A stretch of 64,000 bases of DNA from Pseudomonas capeferrum. Lineage in GTDB: Bacteria; Pseudomonadota; Gammaproteobacteria; Pseudomonadales; Pseudomonadaceae. Position numbers and translations under genes: made by a program. This document shows positions 8,079-17,048 of this stretch, one piece after another (position 1 is the first letter of the stretch; each line of letters starts with the position of its first letter). A model generated the notes under the pieces. The model had not been told where the DNA came from. It did no database searches and was given only the letters and a program-made list of their open reading frames with translations. The DNA is taken from NCBI RefSeq assembly GCF_000731675.1, contig NZ_JMIT01000001.1:805526-869525 (forward strand), given 5' to 3'.

Positions 8079-9260
8079 TCAGCGCTCCCGCATGAAGAAA
8101 CCCGCCACAAACTTGCGGAAGGTCTCCAGGCTCTTGAAGTCGGCGTAGCGCTTGAAGTTCTCGGCATCCGGCTCGGGGCCGATCGGTTGCTCCAGCAGCG
8201 ACACTGACAGCACCCGGTCCTGATCCGACGTCAGGACCAGTTCATCCATCACCTGGCCGCCGATCACCGGTCGGCGCATCTGCACCTTCACACCCTTGCT
8301 GGCCATCCAGTCGATCAGCGACACCAGCGCCTTGAGCGGCTCGCGCTCTTCATCGCGGTACACCGGGAACAGGTGGGCACGCGACAGCACCGGTACGCTG
8401 GCCACATGGATCAGTTCGTAGAAATGGCTACCGGCGCTGGTGGGCGAGTACAGCGCCAATGCCAACAGGGGGCCGGCCGTGCGGTTGCCGCCCCAATAGA
8501 GGTGATGGCCCTGGAAATCGAACCCCTCGTCGCTGCGGTTGTTGAACAGCTTGCGCCCTTTGATCTGGTCGACACAGTCGAGCATCAGGCCATGCCGGCG
8601 GTGGTTGCCGAACACGGTGGCCTCGCGCAGCCGGGCCTTGAGCATCATCATGTGCTTCATGTCCAGGCGGGTTTCCAGGTAGTTGCTGGCCGGCACCCGC
8701 TCCAGCAGCGGGTAGCGGCTGGCAACGCTGCGCAATTCGGCAAACTGCCCGGTGAGGTCTTTTTTCAGGTGGGTGGCGTAGAGGTTCAGGCCGCTGATCT
8801 CGACCCAGGTCAGCAACAGCGACAGCAACCGTTGCTGCTCGCGCCGCTCATTGCCATCACCGCCGCCGTTGTCCTGGGCCGGGCGAAAGTCACCGATCAG
8901 GCGCAACGGTGTATCGGGTGGCAGCCACGCGGCGGGTGGTGCAGGGTCGTCTTCGCGCTCTGCGGCTTCACGCTCGTCCTTGGTGAACGGGCAGCCCGGT
9001 GCATGCTCGGCGGTACCGGGGTTGTTTTTCAAAAACAGCGTGCCGGTGCTGCCATTGAGGGTCACGTTGAGCACCGGCAGGGCGTCTTTGCGGCAGTCGC
9101 AGGCCAGCCACTGGTTGGCGTTACGCACCTTCATCAGCAACTGGTTGGCCTGCAGCAGCCGTGGGCCGACGAGCGTCCCTGTGCTGAAGCCAACCAGCAG
9201 TTCTTCTTCGGCGGGTGTGAGGCTGCGCACCTGCGCGGCGGTTTTATCGATGATACGCAT
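8079..9260 (-). CDS. Conserved hypothetical protein, possible zinc-binding N-terminus
   Basis: I do not recognise this 393-aa soluble protein with certainty. The start at 9260 (MRIIDKTAAQ) has GGAG about ten bases upstream; an in-frame start at 9290 lacks support. Near the N-terminus the residues CDC (in WLACDCRK) and, about 40 residues later, HAPGC form a C-x-C...H-x3-C pattern that could bind a metal, resembling small zinc-binding segments in DUF1173-type proteins. The remainder is a mixed alpha/beta region with no membrane helix and no nucleotide-binding motif. It is convergent with ilvA and has no obvious operon partner. Base composition matches the neighbours, so it is likely a resident gene. 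Confidence 0.7.
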   Translation of the reverse strand: MRIIDKTAAQVRSLTPAEEELLVGFSTGTLVGPRLLQANQLLMKVRNANQWLACDCRKDALPVLNVTLNGSTGTLFLKNNPGTAEHAPGCPFTKDEREAAEREDDPAPPAAWLPPDTPLRLIGDFRPAQDNGGGDGNERREQQRLLSLLLTWVEISGLNLYATHLKKDLTGQFAELRSVASRYPLLERVPASNYLETRLDMKHMMMLKARLREATVFGNHRRHGLMLDCVDQIKGRKLFNNRSDEGFDFQGHHLYWGGNRTAGPLLALALYSPTSAGSHFYELIHVASVPVLSRAHLFPVYRDEEREPLKALVSLIDWMASKGVKVQMRRPVIGGQVMDELVLTSDQDRVLSVSLLEQPIGPEPDAENFKRYADFKSLETFRKFVAGFFMRER

Positions 9261-9340
9261 TGACGGGCAGCTCCAAGCTACGAGCCCCAAGCTTCAAGCA
9301 AAGCGCTTTCACTTTCAACTTGAGGCGCGCAGCCGGCGGC

Positions 9341-9808
9341 TTAGTTGCCACTGAACAGTTTGGCCGCGCGGGCACGGATTTCTTCCGGGGTGAGGTCCTC
9401 TTTGTGCGTGGAGATGAACCACAGGTTGCCGAACGGGTCTTTCAGGGTGCCGCTGCGGTCACCGTAGAACTGATCCTGCAGCGGCCGCAGCGCAGTGGCA
9501 CCCGCTGCAATGGCCTGGGCGTAGACCTGGTCGCAGTCTTCGACGTACAGGTGCAGGCCGATGGCCGCGCCATCGACATGCTGGCTGGCGGTAAGCCCGC
9601 CCTCCATGTCGCACGGGTCGGCGAGCATCAGTGACGAGTCGCCAATCTTCAGCTCGGCGTGACCGACGCGGCCGTCAGGGCCGTCGAGGCGGAACATTTC
9701 GATGGCGCCGAAGGCCTGCTTGTAGAAGTCGATGGCCTTGGCGGCGTCCTTGATACCTAGGTAAGGGGTGATGCTGTGCTGGCCTTCGGGGATGGGTTTG
9801 GCTGACAT
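9341..9808 (-). CDS. VOC-superfamily protein (glyoxalase/PhnB-like)
   Basis: This is a 155-aa protein of the vicinal oxygen chelate fold. The start at 9808 is fixed by AAGGAGG eight bases upstream; the longer frame to 9916 is not needed. The sequence runs ITPYLGIKDAAKAIDFYKQAFGA, the usual first beta-alpha unit, then GHAELKIGDSSLMLADP and the C-terminal GTLKDPFGNLWFIST, typical of the PhnB/YycE subgroup of VOC proteins. Members include glyoxalases, dioxygenases and resistance proteins, so the reaction cannot be named. It lies downstream of the GapN-like gene on the same strand, 130 bases away, with a perfect 12-bp inverted repeat between them, so it may have its own regulated promoter. Confidence 0.85.
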   Translation of the reverse strand: MSAKPIPEGQHSITPYLGIKDAAKAIDFYKQAFGAIEMFRLDGPDGRVGHAELKIGDSSLMLADPCDMEGGLTASQHVDGAAIGLHLYVEDCDQVYAQAIAAGATALRPLQDQFYGDRSGTLKDPFGNLWFISTHKEDLTPEEIRARAAKLFSGN

Positions 9809-9870
9809 GGTATGGCCTCCTTTTGCATTGGCAGTGCTGGCCGCTTGCGAGGGCAAGGCCGACACTGATC

Positions 9871-9898
9871 GCCAAGCTGTATGTTTATACAGCTTGGC
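9871..9898. promoter_or_regulatory. Perfect 12-bp inverted repeat upstream of the VOC gene (operator candidate)
   Basis: GCCAAGCTGTAT (9871-9882) and ATACAGCTTGGC (9887-9898) are perfect inverted copies around GTTT. The centre carries TATAAA on the minus strand. No T tract follows on either side, so an operator for a dimeric regulator is at least as likely as a terminator for the upstream dehydrogenase gene. Confidence 0.5.
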
Positions 9899-9938
9899 GA
9901 CCAATGCAAATGCCATTTCTCCATTAAGCGCTGGCGGG

Positions 9939-11558
9939 TTAGAAGATGTAGTCGGTGGTCAGGAAGCTCGATTGGCGATTGCGGATGATCTCACTGATCA
10001 GCGCTTTGTTGGCTTCCTGGAACTTGGTCGCCACCAGCGTGCGGATCGAGAACACGCGCAAAGCGTCATGCACCGACAGCGTACCTTCGGCGCTGTTCTT
10101 GCGGCCGTTGAACGGGTAGGTGTCTGGCCCGCGCTGGCACTGGGCGTTGATGTTGATGCGGCCGACCTGGTTGGCAAAGGTATCGACCAGGCTGCCGATG
10201 GTCGCCGGGTCGTTGCCGAACAAGCTCAGCTGCTGCCCGTAATCGGAGTCGAGCACGTAGTCGATGACGGTCTGCAGGTCGCGGTAGGGCACCACCGGCA
10301 CCAGCGGCCCGAACTGCTCTTCGTGGTACACGCGCATTTCATGGTTCACCGGGTAGAGCAGGGCGGGGTAGAAGAACGAGCCGCGGCTCTGCCCGCCGCC
10401 TTCGTTGATGACGCGGGCGCCCTTGGCCGTGGCATCGGCCACCAGGCCGTCGAGGTAGTCGACCTTGCCCGGCTCCGGCAAAGGCGTCAGCGCGACGCCT
10501 GGCTCCCACGGCATGCCCGGCTTGAGCGCGGCCAGCTTGCGCTGGAATTTGTCCAGGAAGACCTCGACCACATCCTCGTGGACGAACAGTATCTTCAGCG
10601 CAGTGCAGCGTTGGCCGTTGAATGACAGGGCGCCGGTGACGGCCTCTTCGACGGCGTTGTCCAGGTCGACCTGGGGCAGCACGATGCCGGGGTTCTTGGC
10701 GTCCAGGCCGAGCGCCGCGCGCAGGCGGTGTGGGCGTGGGTGCAGTTTCTTCAGGTCGCTGGCGGCTTTGTGGGTACCGATGAAGGCGAACACGTCGACC
10801 AGGCCGCTGGCCATGAGCGCGCTGACGGTCTCGCGGCCGCGGCCATAGATGACGTTGATCACCCCAGGCGGGAAGCTGTCGCGGAAAGCTTCGAGCAACG
10901 GGCGAATCAGCAGCACGCCAAACTTGGCCGGCTTGAACACCACGGTATTGCCCATGATCAGCGCGGGGATCAACGTTGTGAAGGTTTCATTGAGGGGATA
11001 GTTGTATGGCCCCATGCACAGTGCCACGCCCAGTGGCGCCCGACGGATCTGGCCAAGGGTGCCTTGTTCGAGCTCGAAACGGCTTGAGCGGCGGTCGAGG
11101 TCCTTGAGTGCATTGATGGTGTCGACGATGTAGTCGCAGGTGCGGTCGAACTCTTTTTCCGAGTCCTTGAGGTTCTTGCCGATTTCCCACATCAGCAGTT
11201 TGACCACCGCCTGGCGCTGTTCGCGCATGCGTGCAAGGAAGCTTTCGACGTGCTGTATGCGCTCGGCCACGCGCATCGTTGGCCAGGCGCCGCGGCCTTT
11301 GTCGTAGGCCTGCACGGCGGCATCCAGCGCGGTAAGGGCGGTGTCGGCGTCAAGCAGCGGGGCGCTGCCGAGCACGACCTGCTGCTCGCCGTCGGCCTGC
11401 TTCAGCCAGACCGGGCTGCGCACCGTGGCCAGCGGGCCGTCCCAGCGCTTGAGCTGGCCGTTCACCAAGTAGTCGCGTTGTTCCAGGGGGGCTTCCAGGC
11501 GCCAGGTGTCGGGGATGTTGTCGGCAGTGGGGAAGAGTGAATCGAGCAGACGGTTCAT
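9939..11558 (-). CDS. GapN-like NADP-dependent glyceraldehyde-3-phosphate dehydrogenase (ALDH family)
   Basis: This 539-aa aldehyde dehydrogenase superfamily protein resembles the proteins annotated in P. putida as NADP-dependent (non-phosphorylating) glyceraldehyde-3-phosphate dehydrogenase, which would oxidise the substrate to 3-phosphoglycerate with NADPH formation. The catalytic cysteine is in SFNGQRCTALK, the oxyanion-hole asparagine in MGPYNYPLN, and the cofactor segment in VVFKPAK. The usual general-base motif LELGGK is replaced by LGLDAKN, so the canonical glutamate is a glycine, with an aspartate two positions on. This is either a subfamily variation or altered chemistry. It is longer than classical GapN (about 475), with an N-terminal extension of about 50 residues. 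The substrate assignment is by family resemblance only. Confidence 0.8.
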   Translation of the reverse strand: MNRLLDSLFPTADNIPDTWRLEAPLEQRDYLVNGQLKRWDGPLATVRSPVWLKQADGEQQVVLGSAPLLDADTALTALDAAVQAYDKGRGAWPTMRVAERIQHVESFLARMREQRQAVVKLLMWEIGKNLKDSEKEFDRTCDYIVDTINALKDLDRRSSRFELEQGTLGQIRRAPLGVALCMGPYNYPLNETFTTLIPALIMGNTVVFKPAKFGVLLIRPLLEAFRDSFPPGVINVIYGRGRETVSALMASGLVDVFAFIGTHKAASDLKKLHPRPHRLRAALGLDAKNPGIVLPQVDLDNAVEEAVTGALSFNGQRCTALKILFVHEDVVEVFLDKFQRKLAALKPGMPWEPGVALTPLPEPGKVDYLDGLVADATAKGARVINEGGGQSRGSFFYPALLYPVNHEMRVYHEEQFGPLVPVVPYRDLQTVIDYVLDSDYGQQLSLFGNDPATIGSLVDTFANQVGRININAQCQRGPDTYPFNGRKNSAEGTLSVHDALRVFSIRTLVATKFQEANKALISEIIRNRQSSFLTTDYIF

Positions 11559-11708
11559 GGGTACTGCACCTCACATATCTGAGCGGATTGCGTGCCAGGT
11601 GAAACGCTTCAGCTTCGAGCATGCACCGGCCGCAGGAAAAACACCAGTCTGGCTCAACATTGCCTGCGCTGCGCCGATACAGCACTAACCGAGTGCGTGC
11701 GCAGGCCT

Positions 11709-13187
11709 ATGATCACATCCAGCCCCCCGTTTTGCGATGAACAGACGTGCGCACTGCTGGCTTCGCCGCTGTTCTGGTTGGTCGTTGCCGCCACGGGCTT
11801 GCTTGGCCTGTACGCCGTGCGGCTCAAGCGCAAGCAGCGCCATCTGCAGCAGCAAAACCGCGAGCTGCACCACTCACAGGCGCAGTTCGAGCGCTTGGCG
11901 CACTACGACACCATCACCGGGTTGCCCAACCGGGTGCTGTTCCAGCGGCAACTGGCCGAGGCCATCAACAAGGGGCACGGCCTGGCCGTGTTGGTACTCG
12001 ACATCGACGGTTTCAAACAGGTCAACGACAGCCTCGGCCATGCCATGGGCGACCTGCTGCTGCAACAAGCCACCGCACGTTTTCTGCAGGAACTGGACCT
12101 GCACGACCGCGTCTGCCGCTTGGGCGGCGACGAGTTCGTGTTCATGCTCCAGGGCACTCAGGGCCAGATAAGCCACCAACTGTGCCACCTGCTGCGCTGC
12201 CTGCAACGGCCGTTCGACCTCAAGGGCAATGCCGCGTTGGTTACCGGCAGCATCGGCCTGGCCTGGTGCCCGCAGCACGGCGAAGGTGTCGACAACCTAC
12301 TGCGCCACGCCGATACCGCCATGTATGCCGCCAAGGAAAGCGGGCGTAACACCTGGCGGCCCTACCACCCGGACATGACTGCGCGCTTGCAGCAACGCCT
12401 GGAACTGGAGCGCAATTTGCGCCGGGCGCTGAACAACGATGAGTTCGAGCTTTGGTACCAGCCCAAAGTGGACCTGTTCAGCGGCAGGCTGGAGGGTGTC
12501 GAGGCGCTGCTGCGCTGGCGCGATCCGCAAGCCGGCCTGGTATCACCGGCCGAGTTCATCCCCTTGGCAGAACGTACCGGGTTGATCATCCCCGTGGGTG
12601 AGCGGGTGCTGGAACTGGCCTGTGCGCAGTTGGCGGCATGGCGTATGGACGATTGCCTGCCGGGACCGCTGGCGATCAACGTCGCGGCGCTGCAGATCGA
12701 GCGCAGCGATTATGTGTCGAGCCTGGCGGTGGCCCTGGAGCGCCATGGGTTGCCCGCCCATCTGCTGGAAGTGGAGATTACCGAGAGCCTGCTGATGGAG
12801 AGCCAGCAGCAAGCCTGTGCGGTGCTGGCGCAATTGCAGGCCATGGGGGTGGCCACTGCGGTGGATGACTTCGGTACCGGCTATTCATCACTGGCCTACC
12901 TGCGCGCGCTGCCTATCGATCACCTGAAGATCGACCGCGCGTTCATCAAGGACTTGCCGGTTGACGATGATGCCGTGGCCATTGCCCGCGCCATCATCGA
13001 CCTGGGGCATGCCCTGGGGTACCGCATTACCGCAGAGGGTATCGAAACCCAGGAGCAGTACGACTTTCTGCGCAATGCCGGGTGCGATCAGGGGCAAGGT
13101 TACCTGATGGGGCGGCCGATGCCCGCCGCCGAATTGCACGGCTGGATAGCGCGCAACCCGCGCCGGCAGCGCCTGTCACCTGGGTGA
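11709..13187 (+). CDS. GGDEF-EAL cyclic-di-GMP signalling protein, membrane anchored
   Basis: This 492-aa protein has one N-terminal membrane helix (about residues 18-37), a short coiled coil, a GGDEF domain and an EAL domain. The cyclase signature RLGGDEF and LTG-equivalent ITGLPNR are intact. The inhibitory I-site is not, because the residues before the signature read DLHD instead of RxxD. The phosphodiesterase motifs are complete: EALLRW, EITESLL, DDFGTGYSSL, KIDRAF, EGIET and GQGYLMGRPM. It could be bifunctional, though many such proteins act mainly as phosphodiesterases. The ATG at 11709 is chosen because it leaves a normal N-terminus; the frame is open back to 11592. No sensory domain is present. 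It is close to the exopolysaccharide locus, a common target of cyclic-di-GMP, but no direct link is visible. Confidence 0.88.
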   Translation: MITSSPPFCDEQTCALLASPLFWLVVAATGLLGLYAVRLKRKQRHLQQQNRELHHSQAQFERLAHYDTITGLPNRVLFQRQLAEAINKGHGLAVLVLDIDGFKQVNDSLGHAMGDLLLQQATARFLQELDLHDRVCRLGGDEFVFMLQGTQGQISHQLCHLLRCLQRPFDLKGNAALVTGSIGLAWCPQHGEGVDNLLRHADTAMYAAKESGRNTWRPYHPDMTARLQQRLELERNLRRALNNDEFELWYQPKVDLFSGRLEGVEALLRWRDPQAGLVSPAEFIPLAERTGLIIPVGERVLELACAQLAAWRMDDCLPGPLAINVAALQIERSDYVSSLAVALERHGLPAHLLEVEITESLLMESQQQACAVLAQLQAMGVATAVDDFGTGYSSLAYLRALPIDHLKIDRAFIKDLPVDDDAVAIARAIIDLGHALGYRITAEGIETQEQYDFLRNAGCDQGQGYLMGRPMPAAELHGWIARNPRRQRLSPG

Positions 13188-13194
13188 CAGGCGC
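13169..13194. terminator. Hairpin between convergent GGDEF-EAL and LRR-toxin genes
   Basis: An 11-bp perfect stem, GCGCCTGTCAC (13169-13179) / GTGACAGGCGC (13184-13194), with loop CTGG includes the stop codon of the GGDEF-EAL gene. No T tract follows, so termination is inferred from the stem and the convergent arrangement. Confidence 0.55.
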
Positions 13195-13208
13195 GGCTGC
13201 TGATCACT

Positions 13209-16200
13209 TCACAGTGGCAGTTGGAACAGGTTGGCTGGCGGGTGGGTCAGCCATTCTTCGCGCAGTACCTGATCAGCATCGATGGCTGCCAGGCGGCGCC
13301 AGAATTCCGCTCGCGCTTGCTGGGGCTGGCTTCGAAAAAAATCGTCGCCGAGCAGTGGCCTGAGGTCGCGACGATACTGCAGCGGAAAGCGCTGCCAAAG
13401 TGCGGCTTCCTCAGGCCCGGTTTGCTCGAAGAACTCGTCATAGTCACTTTCACTTACCAGCAGATCGACCTGATGGGCCGTGTTGTAAGCATCAATTTGT
13501 GCAAGCACGCTTTCGCCGAGCCATTCACTTTCTAGGCATAGGGCCTGGGCGGACGGTTCCGGGAGGCTGAAGCCGTCGGGCAATTTCAGGAACTGGTTGC
13601 CCGACATGTCCAGGACCATAGGTTCGGCGATCCGCTCCAGGCCTGCGGGTAACTCGGTCAGCCCGCAATCATTCAGGAACAGGGTTTTCAGGTGATCAAG
13701 CCCATTCAAGTCAGGGGCCTCCAGCAGTGGGTTGCCCGAAAGGTCGAGGACTACGAGCCCGGAGCATTGATTCAAGGATGCTTGTGCGCGGTAGTCCCAA
13801 GTGATGCGGTTGTTGTCCAGGTCGAGCCAGGTCAATCGACCAGGGTTGGCCAAACGGGGTAGTGAATTGAAGCGGCATTTGGACAGCAACAAACGTCTCA
13901 GCCAGGGAAGGCGCTCATGGAGCACTGCGGGTAACTGGCTGAGCGAGGGGTTATTGCTCAGCGACAAGTGCTCCACATGGGTGAAGTCGTCCGGCAAGAC
14001 CAGGCTGGCCAAATCCTGGTCTTCAAGCTCCAGGCCGGAAAGGTCGAGGCTGTAGATGCGCCCCCCGTCCCCGAGCGAAACCGTCGAGAGGCGCCGCCAG
14101 GCGTTGACGATCGGGCGGATCGCTCGCTGCCGCTGGTGTGGGCGCTGCGGGTCGAGGCGGGCCCACTCGTGCAGGTCGCGGCGCAGGGTATCCAGACGTT
14201 GCTGCAGGTCGCGCAGTCTTTGTGTGGGGGAGAGAAGGGAATTGTCATCAGTCTCATCATCTTCTTGCCCGCTTTCAAGCGCATCCTCGATCTCTGAATC
14301 GGTGGCATTGGGGTACAGACGGCGGTAGGCCCCGGCCAGTGAACTCGTTTGGCGCGGGTGCGGTGGTTCGGGGTCAAGCGGGCGCCCCCCACGTAGCTGG
14401 CCGGGGAGCGCGCGTCGCATGGCGCCATGCCCCCACAGTCTTTGCGCAAGGGCCTCCCTGTTTTCGTTGGCCCAGCTCTGGATGCGCTGGCGTATCGAAC
14501 CCCCATCTGCCACGGTGATCGCCAGTGCGCCACGATCGGCCTGCGGCAGCGCCTGTTCGATTGCGCGGCACAGGTCCTGGTCCCGCGTGGCGGGGGCAGG
14601 GCGCTGCCCCAGGTCAGCTTCATAGCCTTCTGTAGACCTGATGACCCGGCAGATGCGCCTGGCCTGGTCACTGCCAACACTGTCGAGCAGCGGGCCTTCG
14701 GGGCTACCGGCACGCAGCTCCAGGCGTACATCGCGCGGCCAGTCAGGCCAGTCAGCGAGGGCGCTGAACAGCAGGCGTTCGCTTTCGGCACTGGCCCGAG
14801 CCGGCACCAGCACGCCTTCCAAGGCACGTACAAGAGGCAGTTCGCTGTGTGTATGTTCAATTTGTTGGCGCAGCCAGGCAGGTAACGTTGCGTCGTGTTC
14901 CCAGGCCAGTGCTTCTACAGCGTCCAGTGGCGCCAGCAAGCGCCTGGCCAGTGCGGCCGACAGGCGAGGGTAGGCCTGCAGTAACCGATCTGTTGCGGGC
15001 TCGATGGGCCCCTCGCCGTTATACAGGCGCGCGAACAAGGCCTCTGGCGCGTCGCCACCCAGTGCTTGCGCCTCGGCTTGCGCGGCCATGCGCTGCAAGG
15101 TGTCGAGCAACAACACAGGTGCCGGCTGCCCCTCGAGGTGTACGCGGCGCAAGCTGGCTGCATCGCTACCACTGATGCGGCCTGCCAGGGTAAGTTGGTC
15201 TGCCCTCAGCGCAGGGTAGTCTTGCCCCAAACGACGTATCAGTACCGCGAACGACCACTGTGATGGCTGTTCATGACAGCCGCGCCAAGCGCCCTGTTCG
15301 TTGTGTTCCAGCGGGGGTTGCCAAGCGTCTTGCACATGGGGGTGGACGATACGCCATTGCTGTAATTCATTGTCCAGGCGTTGCTCGTAGAGATGGCCAT
15401 CCATGCGAATGAAATACCGGCCGTCGAGCAGGTACTGGCCCTGTGCGTTGGCTTGTACGTGCTCCGGTAACGGCTGGTCGCTGCGGTAAGGTGTGAGATC
15501 AGGTTGCCAGAGCTTGTAGCAGCCATCGCTGCTGCGCACCTCCTGCAGCTGCTCCAGCAGCGGGCTTTTGAACAGCTTCGGCACCACGTGGCCTGCAGTC
15601 GCCAAGCCAGCGGCAAGTGCCAGACTCAGCCCGGCCGCCTCCAGATGGCCCAGTGCCAAATGGCGATCACCCTGATGCCAGGCTTCATAACCCTCGTACA
15701 CTTCGCCAAGCAGTTGGCACGCTGTCACCGCCAGCATCAGCGTGCCCACGGCAGGAATGAAGAAACCGGCCAGGTTGAGCGCATCCAGGCCACGGTCTTC
15801 CCACGCTTGCAGACGGCTCGCCCGCGCCTTGGCATCGGCTTCAGCCGTCGGCACCGCCAGTTGGCGTGCTTCGCGCTTGAGGCGGTCTACGTGCTGCGCC
15901 TGATAGAAACCGAATGGCTCCTCGGTGATGGCTAGCCGCGTCGGGCGCAGGTCTGCATGACTGGCCCGCGACCATGCCTGGTCGTCGGCAGACGTGCCCG
16001 AGGCATCAAGGTTTTGGTGCAGCAAGTTGAGAAAGTGTTGATGCTGGCTCTGCTCAATGTAAGCCATGAACATCTGCCGGGTGGCGGGCTCCAGCAACAG
16101 GGCCGCCAATGCGTCGTGAACTGCATCAAGATCGGTAACTAGCCGCAGCGCCTCGTGGCCGGGCAGATAGAGCAGCAGCCCGGCGCGCCCTGCTTCGATC

Positions 16201-17048
16201 AGCATGACCTCGTGCAGCGTGATACCGAATAACGCCAGTTGCCAGCACGGCAGATTATCGCCCTGCAACAAAAGGTCGACGTGGTCACGCGTGGCACCGC
16301 TCAGTTCATGGCGCAGGTAGGCCAGGTCGGCAGCCAGGCGCAACCGGTCCTTGTACACGGCTATTGCCTGCTCACGTACCGGGGGCTTGGCGAAATGCTG
16401 ATCCAGATGAGTCTGGTATTGCCCCCCTAAGTCCAGTGTGCGACACAGCGCGGCGAACGAAGCGGGTGCCAGTGGCAATGGATCCACCAGGTAGTGCTCC
16501 GTGGGCATCGCAAAGTGCGATGCGGGCGTTTGCGCGCCGGTGAACGCGATGCCCTGCACCTCGGCGGCTGTTACATGAATATTGGCGCTCAGGGCGATGG
16601 CACTTTGGGGCGTGAAGGACTCGTCGTCGGCGAAGTTCTGCAGTGCGGCTTGCAGCAGATTGTCGCGTCGATGACTGTAAAGCGTGCGCAGCCCTATCCA
16701 ATGCCAGGTGCTTTCTACCCGAAGCAGCTCAGTGCCACGCAAGGGTGCCGTGCAGCCCCGCTCGGCGAGGCAAGCTTTGAGTCGCGATTCAGCGAATTCG
16801 GCAACTTGTTCAAGCCCCCGCAGCGAGCGAGCGAGCGTGGCTTGCGAGCGTAACAGGCGCGATTGGCTACGCTGTACAGCCTCGCGAAGAGCAGGGGCGG
16901 CATTGGCGAACCAGTCCTGGGTGAAATAGGCCGGTACATGGCTTTGTTTCAAACGCTGCCATTGAGAGGCCGCTATTCGATGGGCCCAGGCAGGAAGCTG
17001 TTGCTTGAGCAGGTCTTGATGGGGGGCGAGCGTAGAGAGGGCGGGCAT
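13209..17048 (-). CDS. Large toxin/effector-like protein: DUF6543-type N-terminal region plus leucine-rich repeats
   Basis: This is a 1279-aa protein with AAAGGAG seven bases before the ATG at 17048. Residues 1-400 resemble the dermonecrotic-toxin-like region (DUF6543) common in Pseudomonas LRR effectors. Residues about 425-490 form a strongly hydrophobic stretch (AGFFIPAVGTLMLAVTAC, then LSLALAAGLATAGHVV) that may insert in membranes. About seven leucine-rich repeats occupy residues 995-1160 (LDLSGNPLLEAPDL, LFLNDCGLTELP). Related proteins often continue into a NEL-type E3 ubiquitin ligase domain with a catalytic Cys; here only about 119 residues follow the repeats, none of them a Cys in a CxD motif, so the ligase is absent. 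No signal peptide or secretion gene is adjacent. It is likely a secreted effector or intermicrobial toxin, or a shortened form of one. Confidence 0.8.
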   Translation of the reverse strand: MPALSTLAPHQDLLKQQLPAWAHRIAASQWQRLKQSHVPAYFTQDWFANAAPALREAVQRSQSRLLRSQATLARSLRGLEQVAEFAESRLKACLAERGCTAPLRGTELLRVESTWHWIGLRTLYSHRRDNLLQAALQNFADDESFTPQSAIALSANIHVTAAEVQGIAFTGAQTPASHFAMPTEHYLVDPLPLAPASFAALCRTLDLGGQYQTHLDQHFAKPPVREQAIAVYKDRLRLAADLAYLRHELSGATRDHVDLLLQGDNLPCWQLALFGITLHEVMLIEAGRAGLLLYLPGHEALRLVTDLDAVHDALAALLLEPATRQMFMAYIEQSQHQHFLNLLHQNLDASGTSADDQAWSRASHADLRPTRLAITEEPFGFYQAQHVDRLKREARQLAVPTAEADAKARASRLQAWEDRGLDALNLAGFFIPAVGTLMLAVTACQLLGEVYEGYEAWHQGDRHLALGHLEAAGLSLALAAGLATAGHVVPKLFKSPLLEQLQEVRSSDGCYKLWQPDLTPYRSDQPLPEHVQANAQGQYLLDGRYFIRMDGHLYEQRLDNELQQWRIVHPHVQDAWQPPLEHNEQGAWRGCHEQPSQWSFAVLIRRLGQDYPALRADQLTLAGRISGSDAASLRRVHLEGQPAPVLLLDTLQRMAAQAEAQALGGDAPEALFARLYNGEGPIEPATDRLLQAYPRLSAALARRLLAPLDAVEALAWEHDATLPAWLRQQIEHTHSELPLVRALEGVLVPARASAESERLLFSALADWPDWPRDVRLELRAGSPEGPLLDSVGSDQARRICRVIRSTEGYEADLGQRPAPATRDQDLCRAIEQALPQADRGALAITVADGGSIRQRIQSWANENREALAQRLWGHGAMRRALPGQLRGGRPLDPEPPHPRQTSSLAGAYRRLYPNATDSEIEDALESGQEDDETDDNSLLSPTQRLRDLQQRLDTLRRDLHEWARLDPQRPHQRQRAIRPIVNAWRRLSTVSLGDGGRIYSLDLSGLELEDQDLASLVLPDDFTHVEHLSLSNNPSLSQLPAVLHERLPWLRRLLLSKCRFNSLPRLANPGRLTWLDLDNNRITWDYRAQASLNQCSGLVVLDLSGNPLLEAPDLNGLDHLKTLFLNDCGLTELPAGLERIAEPMVLDMSGNQFLKLPDGFSLPEPSAQALCLESEWLGESVLAQIDAYNTAHQVDLLVSESDYDEFFEQTGPEEAALWQRFPLQYRRDLRPLLGDDFFRSQPQQARAEFWRRLAAIDADQVLREEWLTHPPANLFQLPL

